Source: Calothrix parasitica NIES-267 (lineage in GTDB: Bacteria; Cyanobacteriota; Cyanobacteriia; Cyanobacteriales; Nostocaceae). From it: a DNA stretch of 64,000 nucleotides. Under the pieces are notes generated by a model. The model was not told the origin of the DNA, made no database searches, and was given only the letters and a program-made list of their open reading frames with translations. Positions 17,058-26,757 of this stretch are shown here, in pieces (the first letter of the stretch is position 1; every line of letters starts with the position of its first letter). The position numbers and the translations under genes are program-made. The stretch is taken from NCBI RefSeq assembly GCF_002368095.1, contig NZ_AP018227.1, forward strand, positions 5,280,959 to 5,344,958. Reading direction: 5' to 3'.

Positions 17058-18131
17058 ATGAAAACCCAAAAGGCATTAACAGCCATCATCAATTATTGGC
17101 AAGAAGTAAGTAACGACAAAGGTTTAGCAGAACAACATTTAGCAGGTGCAGGTGCAGTTTTTGAGTTAGAAACTAAACTGAAAAATCACTATGGCAAGAA
17201 ATATGCTCTTTGCGTTTCTAACGCTACCACAGGGCTTTTAGCCGTTGCACTTGGCTTAAATCTCAAGCAACAAGAATTTATTACCACTCCCTACACCTAT
17301 GGTGCATCTTTCGCAGGTTTGTTATTACTAAAAAATAATCCCATTTTTGCAGAAGTTGACAGACAAACCCTAACACTCGACCCCGAAGCAGTAAAGCATC
17401 AAATTACACCAAAAACCCGTGCTATCTTAGGTGTAGATATATATGGAAATCCTTGTCATCAAATTGCTTTACGGCAGATTGCAGATGACTATGGACTTTG
17501 GTATATAGCAGATGCAGCCCAAAGTTTAGGAGCCTATAGACAAGGTATTCCTGCTAGTTCCTTAGCCGATGCTTTGGTTGTATCTTTTACGGTAGGTAAG
17601 TCAGTATTTGCAGGAGAAGGGGGTGCAATATTAACCGATAATAGCGAACTGTACCAAAAACTAGTTTGGTTCACTCAGCATCCTTATCGACAAAAACGAG
17701 ACATTGGGTTATTTCTGACCAACGAATTTGCTCTTAACGGGCGGATTCATCCTTTAGCTGCTGTTATTGCCAATGCAGTATTTGAAGATTCATTACAACA
17801 GTTAAAACAACATCAAAATTGGAATTTTAAAGTAATTGATGCTTTAAATGAAATAGGTTTAACCGAACGGATTAATTTTCAATCTCATCAGATTATTCCT
17901 TCCTTTTTCCAGTTAGTTGTCAAATGGCATCAAGAAGCACGGGAGAAGGATTTATTAAAGGAATTACATCAGCGTAATATAGCAGTCAAATTAGAACCTT
18001 TAGCGATGCAGCCTTTATTCGAGCATCCCGCTTTTGGTGCTGAATACGAGGATTTATTCCAGCAAAATCCAGCTATGGAGCTTTATTTAAATGGCGATTA
18101 TTTTAGTTTAAAAAAGTCTCCAATAATTTAA
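17058..18131 (+). CDS. DegT/DnrJ/EryC1/StrS-family aminotransferase
   Basis: A 357-residue PLP-dependent enzyme of the sugar aminotransferase type. It shows the cofactor-phosphate region CVSNATTGL (52-60), the FxDAAQS motif as IADAAQSLGA (150-159), and the Schiff-base lysine as Lys181 in SFTVGKSVFAGEGGAI. Family members transfer an amino group to keto-sugars for surface polysaccharides or glycosylated products; a few act as dehydratases. No sugar-pathway gene is nearby, so its substrate is unclear and it may be cargo. The C-terminus is slightly short and lacks an obvious final strand pair, but all core motifs are present. Confidence 0.88.
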   Translation: MKTQKALTAIINYWQEVSNDKGLAEQHLAGAGAVFELETKLKNHYGKKYALCVSNATTGLLAVALGLNLKQQEFITTPYTYGASFAGLLLLKNNPIFAEVDRQTLTLDPEAVKHQITPKTRAILGVDIYGNPCHQIALRQIADDYGLWYIADAAQSLGAYRQGIPASSLADALVVSFTVGKSVFAGEGGAILTDNSELYQKLVWFTQHPYRQKRDIGLFLTNEFALNGRIHPLAAVIANAVFEDSLQQLKQHQNWNFKVIDALNEIGLTERINFQSHQIIPSFFQLVVKWHQEAREKDLLKELHQRNIAVKLEPLAMQPLFEHPAFGAEYEDLFQQNPAMELYLNGDYFSLKKSPII

Positions 18132-18252
18132 AGTTTGTCATCTATTTAGAGAGACAATTTAATTTGTTTGCTCGTGACGCTTTGAACGCACAACTTTGAG
18201 ATGAAGACGCAATATTTAAATCACCTTGTATAACAATAAGAAAAATAAAATC

Positions 18253-21200
18253 ATGACTGACGAACAACGAACTCAAGCATATTATGGATTGATCCAAGTT
18301 ATTGCAGGTATACTCGTAAATCTTTGTAATCATATCCAGGGATTTCCTTTGGGAAGACGTAGCAATAATCTAGAAATTGCTATTAAAGGATACAAAACCA
18401 TTTTAACTTTGCTTTCTTGTGAAGCTTTCCCCCAAGATTGGGCAATGACCCAAAATAACTTAGCTATTGCTTATGATAAGCGAATAAAAGGGGATAGAGG
18501 GGAGAATATTGAACTCGCTATTGCTGCTTACAATAAAGCTTTACAAGTTTACACCCGTGAAGATTTTCCCCAAGATTGGGCTACCACCCAAAATAACTTA
18601 GCTATTGCTTATAACAATCGAATAAAAGGGGATAGAAGGGAGAATATTGAACTGGCTATTGCTGCTTACAATAAAGCTTTACAAGTAAGAACCCGTGAAG
18701 CTTTTCCTCAATATTGGGCAATGACCCAAAATAACTTAGCTGCTGCTTATAACAATCGAATAAAAGGGAATAGAGGGGAGAATATTGAACTGGCTATTGC
18801 TGCTTACAATAAAGCTTTACAAGTCTACACCCGTGAAGCTTTCCCTCAATATTGGGCCGGAACCCAAAATAACTTAGCTGCTGCTTATAACAATCGAATA
18901 AAAGGGGATAGAAGGGAAAATATTGAACTGGCTATCGCTGCTTGCAATAAAGCTTTACAAGTAAGAACCCGTGAAGCTTTACCCCAAGATTGGGCAATGA
19001 CCCAAAATAACTTAGCAAATGCTTACTCTGACCGAATAAAAGGGGATAGAAGGGAAAATATTGAACTGGCTATCGCTGCTTGCAATAAAGCTTTACAAGT
19101 AAGAACCCGTGAAGCTTTACCCCAAGATTGGGCAAAGACCCAAAATAACTTAGCAAATGCTTACTCTGACCGAATAAAAGGGGATAGAGGGGAGAATATT
19201 GAACTCGCTATTGCTGCTTGCAATAAAGCTTTACAAGTCTACACCCGTGAAGCTTTCCCTCAATATTGGGCCGGAACCCAAAATAACTTAGCAAATGCTT
19301 ACTCTGATCGAATAAAAGGGGATAGAGGGGAGAATATTGAACTCGCTATTGCTGCTTGCAATAAAGCTTTACAAGTCTACACCCGTGAAGCTCTACCCCA
19401 AAATTGGGCAATGACCCAAAATAATTTAGCAAATGCTTATTCTCAGCGAATAAAAGGGGATAGAGGAGAGAATATTGAACTCGCTATTCCTGCTTACAAT
19501 AAAGCTTTACAATTCTGCACCCGTGAAGCTTTACCCATAGATTGGGCCGGAATCCAAAATAACTTAGCTATTGCTTATAACAATCGAATAAAAGGGAATA
19601 GAAGGGAGAATATTGAACTGGCGATTGCTGCTTGCAATAAAGCTTTACAAGTCTACACCCGTCAAGCTTTTCCCCAAGATTGGGCTACCACCCAAAATAA
19701 CTTAGCAAATGCTTATAACAATCAATTAAAAGGGGATAAAGGGGAGAATATTGAACTGGCTATTGCTGCTTACAATAAAGCTTTACAAGTCTACACCCGT
19801 CAAGCTTTACCTCAAAATTGGGCAATGACCCAAAATAACTTAGCTATTGCTTATGATAAGCGAATAAAAGGGAATAGAGGGGAGAATATTGAACTGGCGA
19901 TTGCTGCTTACAATAAAGCTTTACAAGTTTACACCCGTGAAGCTTTCCCCTTAGATTGGACAGCGACCCAAAATAACTTAGCTGGTGCTTATTTTGACCG
20001 AATAAAAGGGAATAGAGAAGAGAATCTTGAACTGGCTATTGCTGCTTGCAATCAAGTTTTACAAGTTTACACTCCTGAAACTTTTCCTATTGGGTGTTTG
20101 CAAACAGGTAAAAACCTGGGTAATTTAGGTTATCGAGAAGGTAATTGGCAACTGGCAATAGAAGCTTACACTCTCGCCATCGAAGCAGTAGAAACTTCCC
20201 GCAGTTGGTCAACTAATGACGAACGTCGTCAAGAAATTATCTCCGAAGCTATTGGTGTTTATGAAAAGATTATCCAGAGTTACGTTAATTTAAAGCAATA
20301 CGATAAAGCGATTGAATATGCCGAACGTTCTCGTTCTAAACGGCTAGTGGATTTGATGGCTAGTAATGACCTATACAGTCAGGGAGAAATTCCACAAGAA
20401 GTTAAACCATATTTGGATGAATTTTATCGTTTGCAAACAGAAATTGAACAACAACGTCAACATTTTAAAAGTGATAATGAAGGTTCGCAACTAATTAGTA
20501 ACCATCTAGGCAGAAATCAATTAAGCGTACTAAAAGAATCGCGATTCAATATTCAACAATTACAAGAAAAGCAAAAACAAGTTTGGCAAAACATTCGTAG
20601 TTGTAATGAGGTCTTAGCAAAACAAATCAAAGTAGAACATCTAGAATTTAATCAATTACAATCCTTAATTAAATCTCCCCATACGGCTATTCTTAGTTTT
20701 TATACAACCTCTCAACACACTCACGTTTTTATTCTCACCCAAACAGATATTCAAATACACACCTGCGAACAACAAAATCATCAAGAATTGCAAAATAATA
20801 TTTTTAAAAATTGGTTACAACCTTATATCAAATCTTCTGAAACATGGATTAACAATATTCCTGAAACTCTTCAAGAAATCTCTGATAGATTAAATATCAA
20901 TAAATTAATTGACACTCATCTGCAAGATATTGAAGAATTAATCATTGTTCCCCATTTATACCTACATTTAATTCCCTTTGCCGCTCTCCCGATTAATTGC
21001 GAGCAATCGTCATTCTTTGGCGAAAAATTCCTTATCCGCATTGTCCCAAGCTGTCAAATTCTCGAATTCACTCACAACAGAGGTGAATTAGATCAACTCA
21101 ATCACGGAATAGTAGAAAATGCTTCCGATGACCGTCACGTTACCAGTTTCTTAGGGGAAGAACTAACTAAATCTTTCCAAATATCCCCCGAAAATCGTTT

Positions 21201-21825
21201 GCAGGGAACACAACAAGCCACGACTATTAACTATCGCCAACTTGTCAGAAGGGTACAAGTACTTCATTCAATTCATCATGCAAAATTTGATATTGAGAAT
21301 CCTTTACAATCTGCTTTAGAACTCGGTGATGGAGAAATTACATTAGGAGAACTATTAACTCCAGGTTGGCGACTTCCTGAATTATCCGATGTATTTTTAT
21401 CCTGTTGCGAAACCGGCTTAGGATTACCAGAAAAATTAACCGATGACATCTTAACTCTATCAGCCGGATTTTTATGCGCTGGTGCGAGAAACGTAATTAG
21501 TACCTTGTGGTCGGTAGATGCTTTAGCCACTACTTTGTTGTGCTTATTTTATTACCAATATCGTCAAGCAGGAGAAAACCGCACCAGAGCATTACAACTA
21601 GCACAAACAGACCTGCGGAGTAAAACTTCCCAAGAGCTAAAACCCCAATTTAGGAAAATTGACAAATATCTCTGGCGACTTCAACAAAAATCTTCAGAAA
21701 CAAGCACTATAGAACAAATAGATAACATTCTAAAAAACCTCAGAAGTATTGGACAAGACCATCAACAAAAGCCTTTTGAGTCTCCATATTATTGGGCTGG
21801 TTTTGTCTCCCAAGGTTTGCGTTGA
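18253..21825 (+). CDS. TPR-repeat CHAT protease-like protein
   Basis: 1190 residues from the ATG at 18253 (an in-frame TTG at 18226 is less likely). After a short N-terminal region there are 12 TPR-like units of exactly 46 residues (18463-20118), nearly identical in DNA. Two or three degenerate TPRs follow, then a coiled coil and a C-terminal CHAT domain. The CHAT motifs are HSIHH (His near 1008-1009), LSCCETG (Cys 1051/1052) and AGARNVISTLWSV, as in the CHAT gene at 5639, to which the C-terminal third is clearly related. CHAT domains are caspase-like proteases. A sigma-like gene and a DUF1822 gene follow, a grouping I have seen in cyanobacterial genomes. Confidence 0.9.
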   Translation: MTDEQRTQAYYGLIQVIAGILVNLCNHIQGFPLGRRSNNLEIAIKGYKTILTLLSCEAFPQDWAMTQNNLAIAYDKRIKGDRGENIELAIAAYNKALQVYTREDFPQDWATTQNNLAIAYNNRIKGDRRENIELAIAAYNKALQVRTREAFPQYWAMTQNNLAAAYNNRIKGNRGENIELAIAAYNKALQVYTREAFPQYWAGTQNNLAAAYNNRIKGDRRENIELAIAACNKALQVRTREALPQDWAMTQNNLANAYSDRIKGDRRENIELAIAACNKALQVRTREALPQDWAKTQNNLANAYSDRIKGDRGENIELAIAACNKALQVYTREAFPQYWAGTQNNLANAYSDRIKGDRGENIELAIAACNKALQVYTREALPQNWAMTQNNLANAYSQRIKGDRGENIELAIPAYNKALQFCTREALPIDWAGIQNNLAIAYNNRIKGNRRENIELAIAACNKALQVYTRQAFPQDWATTQNNLANAYNNQLKGDKGENIELAIAAYNKALQVYTRQALPQNWAMTQNNLAIAYDKRIKGNRGENIELAIAAYNKALQVYTREAFPLDWTATQNNLAGAYFDRIKGNREENLELAIAACNQVLQVYTPETFPIGCLQTGKNLGNLGYREGNWQLAIEAYTLAIEAVETSRSWSTNDERRQEIISEAIGVYEKIIQSYVNLKQYDKAIEYAERSRSKRLVDLMASNDLYSQGEIPQEVKPYLDEFYRLQTEIEQQRQHFKSDNEGSQLISNHLGRNQLSVLKESRFNIQQLQEKQKQVWQNIRSCNEVLAKQIKVEHLEFNQLQSLIKSPHTAILSFYTTSQHTHVFILTQTDIQIHTCEQQNHQELQNNIFKNWLQPYIKSSETWINNIPETLQEISDRLNINKLIDTHLQDIEELIIVPHLYLHLIPFAALPINCEQSSFFGEKFLIRIVPSCQILEFTHNRGELDQLNHGIVENASDDRHVTSFLGEELTKSFQISPENRLQGTQQATTINYRQLVRRVQVLHSIHHAKFDIENPLQSALELGDGEITLGELLTPGWRLPELSDVFLSCCETGLGLPEKLTDDILTLSAGFLCAGARNVISTLWSVDALATTLLCLFYYQYRQAGENRTRALQLAQTDLRSKTSQELKPQFRKIDKYLWRLQQKSSETSTIEQIDNILKNLRSIGQDHQQKPFESPYYWAGFVSQGLR
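18463..20118 (+). repeat. Twelve tandem 138-bp TPR-coding units
   Basis: Unit starts lie at 18463, 18601, 18739 and so on to 19981, with an exact 138-bp period and no indels. The first eleven are nearly identical; the last is more diverged. Variation is concentrated in a few codons, such as A(I/A/N)AY(D/N/S) at the unit start and the residues before DWA. This is a homogenised array able to change copy number by recombination. Confidence 0.95.
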
Positions 21826-22013
21826 TAGATAAAATCTCAGCTTGAAAAAAATAACAACAACAGATATCTATTGACAATTTCCATATTATTAGATAATCCC
21901 AACAATCAGCTTCTGAACGAATAAAACTCAACATTCCAAGTTAATATTGCCCAATTCGGGGAACTGCGAGTATCTTAGAAAACAAGCTGAGTCGATTTCC
22001 CGAAGCAATATTC

Positions 22014-23438
22014 ATGTGCAATGCAAATTCTACCGAAATTCCAGAATGGATTAATGATTATCAACCCGTCGATAAAGTAGATAAAGAGCTACTTGATTTG
22101 TTTTGTAAGTTGTATTCGCAATCTGATAGTAGTAAAGGTCAGCATAGAAGAACTACTCAAAAAATTTATCAACTTATGATAAATAAAAATCTTCTTAAGC
22201 GTTCATCTCACGAAAATTACGATGAAGCTCTAGAAAAAAACTTTAAGTGGGCAACAAGGTTAAAAATAATTATTACTTATGAATTGAAAGAAAAATTAAG
22301 ACAACATTGTCAAAATAGCTCAGAAAAGCCAGAGATAACAATTACAAACCACCTTAATAATTTACAAAATACTGAGTATAACACTACAGAATACAAACAA
22401 ATAGAAAACTATTTGGCAACACAAATAGATAATTTGTTGGAGAAACTCAAAAAAGATAATACTGCTAACTCTGATTATTTAAAAATTTTACAATCGTATA
22501 TAATAAGAATTCCAAGAATTAAATCATTCGATAAAAATTTAATAACTCATACTAACTCTTTCAAGGATAGTTTCGTAAGTTGGATCAATAATAATCTAAA
22601 ACAAAGAATAAATGATTTATACGACCCTGAGCGGCAACCTAACCAAATACCGACAATTAGTTTAGAAGAACTTGATTCTGAACTTACATATAACAATTTC
22701 CCACAAACACAATATAATGCAGCGAGAAATACGTTAGAAAATTATCTTACCGAAGACCCATTCCAATTACTAGCATCTACATACATTGACAAAGATAATT
22801 TTCCTAATTTAACTTATAAAGTATTGGTAGATAGACTAATTTTAAAAGAACCACCAGATAGCCTAAAATATATAGCGGATGAATTCGGAATTAATTACAA
22901 CAATTTTGCATCAGCAGAGTATCTACGCAATTTTAAGCCAACAATTGTTAGTATCGCTATTGAAATTGGTTATTATTCAGTAGCTTTAAAACAAGCAATC
23001 ATAGATGATATTAATGGTGAACTGAGAAAATGTAAGAAAGTAGTCGGAGGGAAAGTCGTTTACGATGCTCAACTTTTAGCTCAAAAACTTTTACCTGTAT
23101 TCCAACAACCTGAAATTATATTCAGTAAAGTTGTCAATTACCTAAATACACAAGGACATCAACTGAGAACATCTACAATATTTATGTCTAATGAAAATTC
23201 TTCTTTCGAGATTTTTTTTGAAATAGCCAGAGAATTAAATGAGAAAGGTTATGACTTTACAAGTTCTGATGTATTAGAAACTTGGAAAACTGTACAAATA
23301 GAAGAATTTAGTCAAGAACTTCAGAAGCAAAAATATAAAATAAGTCCTCCAGAAATTCGTTCTTTTTGGGAAAATAAATGCCGGAAATGCTTAGGAAAAT
23401 TAGTAATAGACTTAAATAAGAATAAAAAAGGCAAATAA
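22014..23438 (+). CDS. Sigma-factor-like/HTH hypothetical protein
   Basis: A soluble protein of 474 residues, Asn-, Lys- and Glu-rich. A C-terminal stretch (about 280-330: DSLKYIADEFGINYNN...EYLRNFKPTIVSIAIEIGYY) looks like a sigma region-4-like helix-turn-helix. Cyanobacterial genes directly upstream of DUF1822 genes are often annotated as sigma-70-like. The stop codon shares its last A with the ATG of the DUF1822 gene, so the two are translationally coupled. It also follows the CHAT gene by 188 bp. The sigma assignment rests on context and a weak HTH. Confidence 0.45.
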   Translation: MCNANSTEIPEWINDYQPVDKVDKELLDLFCKLYSQSDSSKGQHRRTTQKIYQLMINKNLLKRSSHENYDEALEKNFKWATRLKIIITYELKEKLRQHCQNSSEKPEITITNHLNNLQNTEYNTTEYKQIENYLATQIDNLLEKLKKDNTANSDYLKILQSYIIRIPRIKSFDKNLITHTNSFKDSFVSWINNNLKQRINDLYDPERQPNQIPTISLEELDSELTYNNFPQTQYNAARNTLENYLTEDPFQLLASTYIDKDNFPNLTYKVLVDRLILKEPPDSLKYIADEFGINYNNFASAEYLRNFKPTIVSIAIEIGYYSVALKQAIIDDINGELRKCKKVVGGKVVYDAQLLAQKLLPVFQQPEIIFSKVVNYLNTQGHQLRTSTIFMSNENSSFEIFFEIARELNEKGYDFTSSDVLETWKTVQIEEFSQELQKQKYKISPPEIRSFWENKCRKCLGKLVIDLNKNKKGK

Positions 23439-24325
23439 TGAATAATAATACAATTGATTATCAAAAATCTGTCACCATCCCTTTGCAAGAAAAAGCTCAT
23501 GATTGGGCGCGTAAGTTTGCTTCCGCTCAAACTTCAGTTGAGGGAAAAAAGCGCGTTTATCTTAATACCTTAGCAGTATACGCGGTACACACTTACCTGA
23601 AATGGATACAAGTCGAAACCGATTTAGAAAATAGTGATAGTTGGAATTTAGCTGCAAATGCTTTTTTTAATGTAAACGATTTAGAATTGCCAAACACGGG
23701 TAAATTAATATGTTGTCCGGTACTACCTAATGAAGATAGTTTCACCCCTCCAGAATTATTATTACCCGATTCTATCGCTTATATTCCGGTGAGATTTCAA
23801 GAAGTTCTTAACGAAGTAGAAATATTAGGTTATCGACCAATAATTGACTCTAATAATCCTCTAAAAAATATTGGAGTAAGTGATTCAGATTATCTTGATG
23901 AAGAAGAGATAGAAGAAGGTTATGATGATGGTTTTTATTTGTTTCCTATAGAAAATTTCCTCAATTGGCTATTTAATATTCAAGATATTGTAGAAGCAAT
24001 AGAAAATGGAACAAGTGAGTTGATTAGAGAAATTATTCAAAGGTTAGAAGTAGAAGAACGTTCACCATATCAATTCGCTGTAGAAAGTACATATAGAGTT
24101 AAAGAATGTGAAGATAATGAAGATATGTTTCCCAATAATGGTTACAAGTTATTTGCAAGCTCTACTGCTCCTAGTGGAGAAATCAATAAAATGGCAAACC
24201 AATTAAGAAGTTCTACAAAAAGTACTCAAGAATCCGAATTATCAACTACGGATGACAACTTAAAAAATGAACTAGAAGAACTTGGAAGTCAATGGTTACA
24301 TTTTGTTAAAGAAATTATAGAATAA
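23438..24325 (+). CDS. DUF1822 family protein
   Basis: A 295-residue cyanobacterial-type protein. The N-terminal region carries VYLNTLAVYAVHTYLKW, then DSWNLAANAFFNVNDLELP and GKLICCPV, which match my memory of the DUF1822 family. An acidic middle (DEEEIEEGYDDG) and a Ser/Thr-rich C-terminus follow. Function unknown. Members occur with sigma-like genes and CHAT proteins, as here. The start codon overlaps the previous stop (TAATG). Confidence 0.75.
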   Translation: MNNNTIDYQKSVTIPLQEKAHDWARKFASAQTSVEGKKRVYLNTLAVYAVHTYLKWIQVETDLENSDSWNLAANAFFNVNDLELPNTGKLICCPVLPNEDSFTPPELLLPDSIAYIPVRFQEVLNEVEILGYRPIIDSNNPLKNIGVSDSDYLDEEEIEEGYDDGFYLFPIENFLNWLFNIQDIVEAIENGTSELIREIIQRLEVEERSPYQFAVESTYRVKECEDNEDMFPNNGYKLFASSTAPSGEINKMANQLRSSTKSTQESELSTTDDNLKNELEELGSQWLHFVKEIIE

Positions 24326-24503
24326 ATCTTTGATTGAAGTAGCGTTTTAGCATATATAGATAAAAATCTGCTGTAGTACAACTACAATTTTTACCTCTAC
24401 TAGAAGCAGTTTGACTGCATACCCGGCTATTAAAACTTTTAAGAACATTTATTTAAATAATTACTATTTATCCTTCGTCTTACGGAGCTAAGTTAATAAT
24501 CGC

Positions 24504-24923
24504 TTACTTCAACGCAATCGCAATATCCGAATAAAAGTATCCTTGACTAAGTAAAAAGTCAGCTAAACCTTTTATTTTCCCTCGCTTGTAAGCAGTGGAA
24601 TAGCCTGGGATTTGCTGCTGCTTACAAAATAAACGTAGATTTCGGATACCCAAACCGATTAACAAATCAGCTTGCTTGTCCTTCTCAACAATTGTTATTT
24701 CGTCTTCTTTTATCGCTTGAATTCTTTCCGATTCGGATTGCATTCTAGTCGCTTCAACACAATCGAACTTGCTATTAATTTTCTCCGATTTATGATGTTG
24801 CTCATAATCGTAAGTTAAATAGCATAAAAGCCCAAATATCAAACAAAACAAGAAGACGGGAAACAATAAATCGTTGATAGTACAAACAATTTCGGGAGTT
24901 GTAACAAATTGGGTTGTAAACAT
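24504..24923 (-). CDS. Membrane protein with SAP-like C-terminus
   Basis: 139 residues with a strong ribosome site (AAAGGAAA). One membrane span (about 18-36) is followed by a charged helical linker. The C-terminal segment (LGIRNLRLFCKQQQIPGYS..., about 92-135) is helical and resembles a SAP-type nucleic-acid-binding motif, with a Lys/Arg-rich turn. It is the last gene of the minus-strand operon and could tether DNA at the membrane. The SAP resemblance is by eye only. Confidence 0.5.
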   Translation of the reverse strand: MFTTQFVTTPEIVCTINDLLFPVFLFCLIFGLLCYLTYDYEQHHKSEKINSKFDCVEATRMQSESERIQAIKEDEITIVEKDKQADLLIGLGIRNLRLFCKQQQIPGYSTAYKRGKIKGLADFLLSQGYFYSDIAIALK

Positions 24924-25076
24924 TGCGATTTCCTTTAATTAATAACAATTGGGTAGCGGTTATCGATTACTACCCAGTAGTGGGGGAAAATCCCCCGTAC
25001 TAAGTAGTTCCGTACCGCCACTAATAAGTAAAAATTAAAGGTGGAGGTTTTAAAAGATTTAATCAGAAAATTCAAG

Positions 25077-26363
25077 CTAAGAATCCAATTCATCCACGCC
25101 GTTATACAAGAAGTCAATTAACGTAGATAAATTGTAGTTGTCTTTCAGCTTTGGAGGACAAGCAGGGTTATTAGCGAAAAACGGTTCGCCGTTATGTAAA
25201 AAAGTATGAACAACATTCGAGTCTTTCTCTTTTACAAATATCTTAAAGTCATCCACACTAATGGTTGCATCTACTTCGTCAAGAAAGAAACTTGCTTGTT
25301 CGATAAAATCAACGTGTGAATAATCATACTGAAATTGTCGAGAGCGACGTAAAAAGTAGACGTAATCAACAATATTGCCTTCTTCAAGCCCAGTTAGCGT
25401 TTTAGAATAAGAAAGAAGCTTACCATCAAAATCAAAGCTAAATTGGCGGTATGTTTTAGGATGAAAGAGACTAATTAAATAGTCATATTTAAAGATTTTC
25501 CATTCATCGAGTCCTTTACTCAAGGATTCAATAGCGGCTTCATCTTCAAACCGACGAATTGCACTTCTTTTGTCCCAAACCTTATCTGGACAGTCAATAC
25601 CATTCCATCCATAAGCATATATGCCACAAACAATCTTATCCTTGCCGTACAAATGCTGACAGCCTTTGCAAGATTCCAGATTACATGGTTCAAAGTCTTT
25701 GCTTTGAAGTGCATACAGGTATGGATTGTAAATATCCAAGTGTTCGCGTAACGCTTCTGTCGGTAATGGCTGATAGCTAGAAAAGGTTTTCCCAATTAAC
25801 CTGGGACTTTCTCCAGGGTTTTCATGGATTCGCATTAGTCTTTGTTCATCTTCTAGAGAAATACAATCGCATACAGCTACTGAATTTGATTGCATTCTTG
25901 ATACCATCAATCCGCTAATCGATGGATTACCTTTGATTTCTACAAAATAGTATGTGTAAACACCTGGTTTGCTTTCTTCTTCTTTATCATCATCGTGACA
26001 CATCACAAACATATCGCGAGTCATTGCTAACTTGAAGCTTGTAGATGAATCAAGATTATTGGATGCTTCCGCACATTTATTATCTTCTGCTTGTATGTTC
26101 CGACAACTTAAAAATGCTCCGGCTGTAGCTGCAACGCTACTACCTGCCAAACCGACAGTGGAAGAAACAATAGCAAAAGCCCAAACCTGTTCCCAAGTAT
26201 CTTCTTCTTTAAGAACACCAAGCTTTTCTAGAGAATATCCTCCAACACCGATTATGGCAGCCAACGAACCAGTAAATACAGCAAGAAAAGACAACCCCCC
26301 AATTACACAGTTAATATCTGATAAAACACTTGTTAACTTTGATAATCTTCTTCGTAACATCAT
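25077..26363 (-). CDS. Two-span membrane protein with Cys-rich motif
   Basis: A 428-residue protein whose GGAGGT site precedes the ATGATG start. Two membrane spans lie near 18-40 and 62-85, followed by a large soluble part. This contains CNLESCKGCQHLYG...CGIYAYGW (about 225-255), a Cys motif similar to small zinc-type motifs in other cyanobacterial proteins. No catalytic family is recognised. It sits at the downstream end of the FtsK/NlpC operon, separated by about 190 bp from the small gene at 26553. Confidence 0.55.
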   Translation of the reverse strand: MMLRRRLSKLTSVLSDINCVIGGLSFLAVFTGSLAAIIGVGGYSLEKLGVLKEEDTWEQVWAFAIVSSTVGLAGSSVAATAGAFLSCRNIQAEDNKCAEASNNLDSSTSFKLAMTRDMFVMCHDDDKEEESKPGVYTYYFVEIKGNPSISGLMVSRMQSNSVAVCDCISLEDEQRLMRIHENPGESPRLIGKTFSSYQPLPTEALREHLDIYNPYLYALQSKDFEPCNLESCKGCQHLYGKDKIVCGIYAYGWNGIDCPDKVWDKRSAIRRFEDEAAIESLSKGLDEWKIFKYDYLISLFHPKTYRQFSFDFDGKLLSYSKTLTGLEEGNIVDYVYFLRRSRQFQYDYSHVDFIEQASFFLDEVDATISVDDFKIFVKEKDSNVVHTFLHNGEPFFANNPACPPKLKDNYNLSTLIDFLYNGVDELDS

Positions 26364-26552
26364 AAACCTCCATACATTGTGTTTAAACTAATTACTTAGC
26401 CCCGCACAACGCAGGATATTGAAAGCTTTTTAGTCAAACCTACTATCTACTAAAAATGCAGTATTTTAAATAGCAATTAATTCGAGTTCGGCATTCAAAA
26501 AACTTCCAATGGCAATAGTAAGAATCGAACTTGCTCTTGTCACCAGAATTGC

Positions 26553-26756
26553 CTATTCATCTCTTAAGATTAATTCTATTTTTCTTAAAGCTTCTTCAGC
26601 TAGCTCTACTCCTTCCCCTTCTCCTATCCATCTATTAAATTTTTTATAACCATAACTGGATGTAATTCCCCAATTTGTAGTATTAGCATAATCCTTTAAT
26701 ATTTTGATAGCATAATCAAGTGCTGCTTTATTATTGTTAGAATATTGCTCAATCAT
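26553..26756 (-). CDS. Small hypothetical protein after the FtsK-like gene
   Basis: 67 residues from the ATG at 26756, which directly follows the stop codon of the FtsK/HerA-like gene; an in-frame GTG at 26774 would overlap that gene. The product is helical, with an amphipathic DYAIKILKDYA stretch and an acidic end. It is probably translated by coupling. No family recognised. Confidence 0.5.
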   Translation of the reverse strand: MIEQYSNNNKAALDYAIKILKDYANTTNWGITSSYGYKKFNRWIGEGEGVELAEEALRKIELILRDE

Positions 26757-26757
26757 T

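Noticed and set aside
18463..20118. Regular tandem repeats considered as a CRISPR or satellite array.
   Set aside because: The 138-bp units are contiguous with no spacers, are fully coding in one frame, and translate to TPR-like units.
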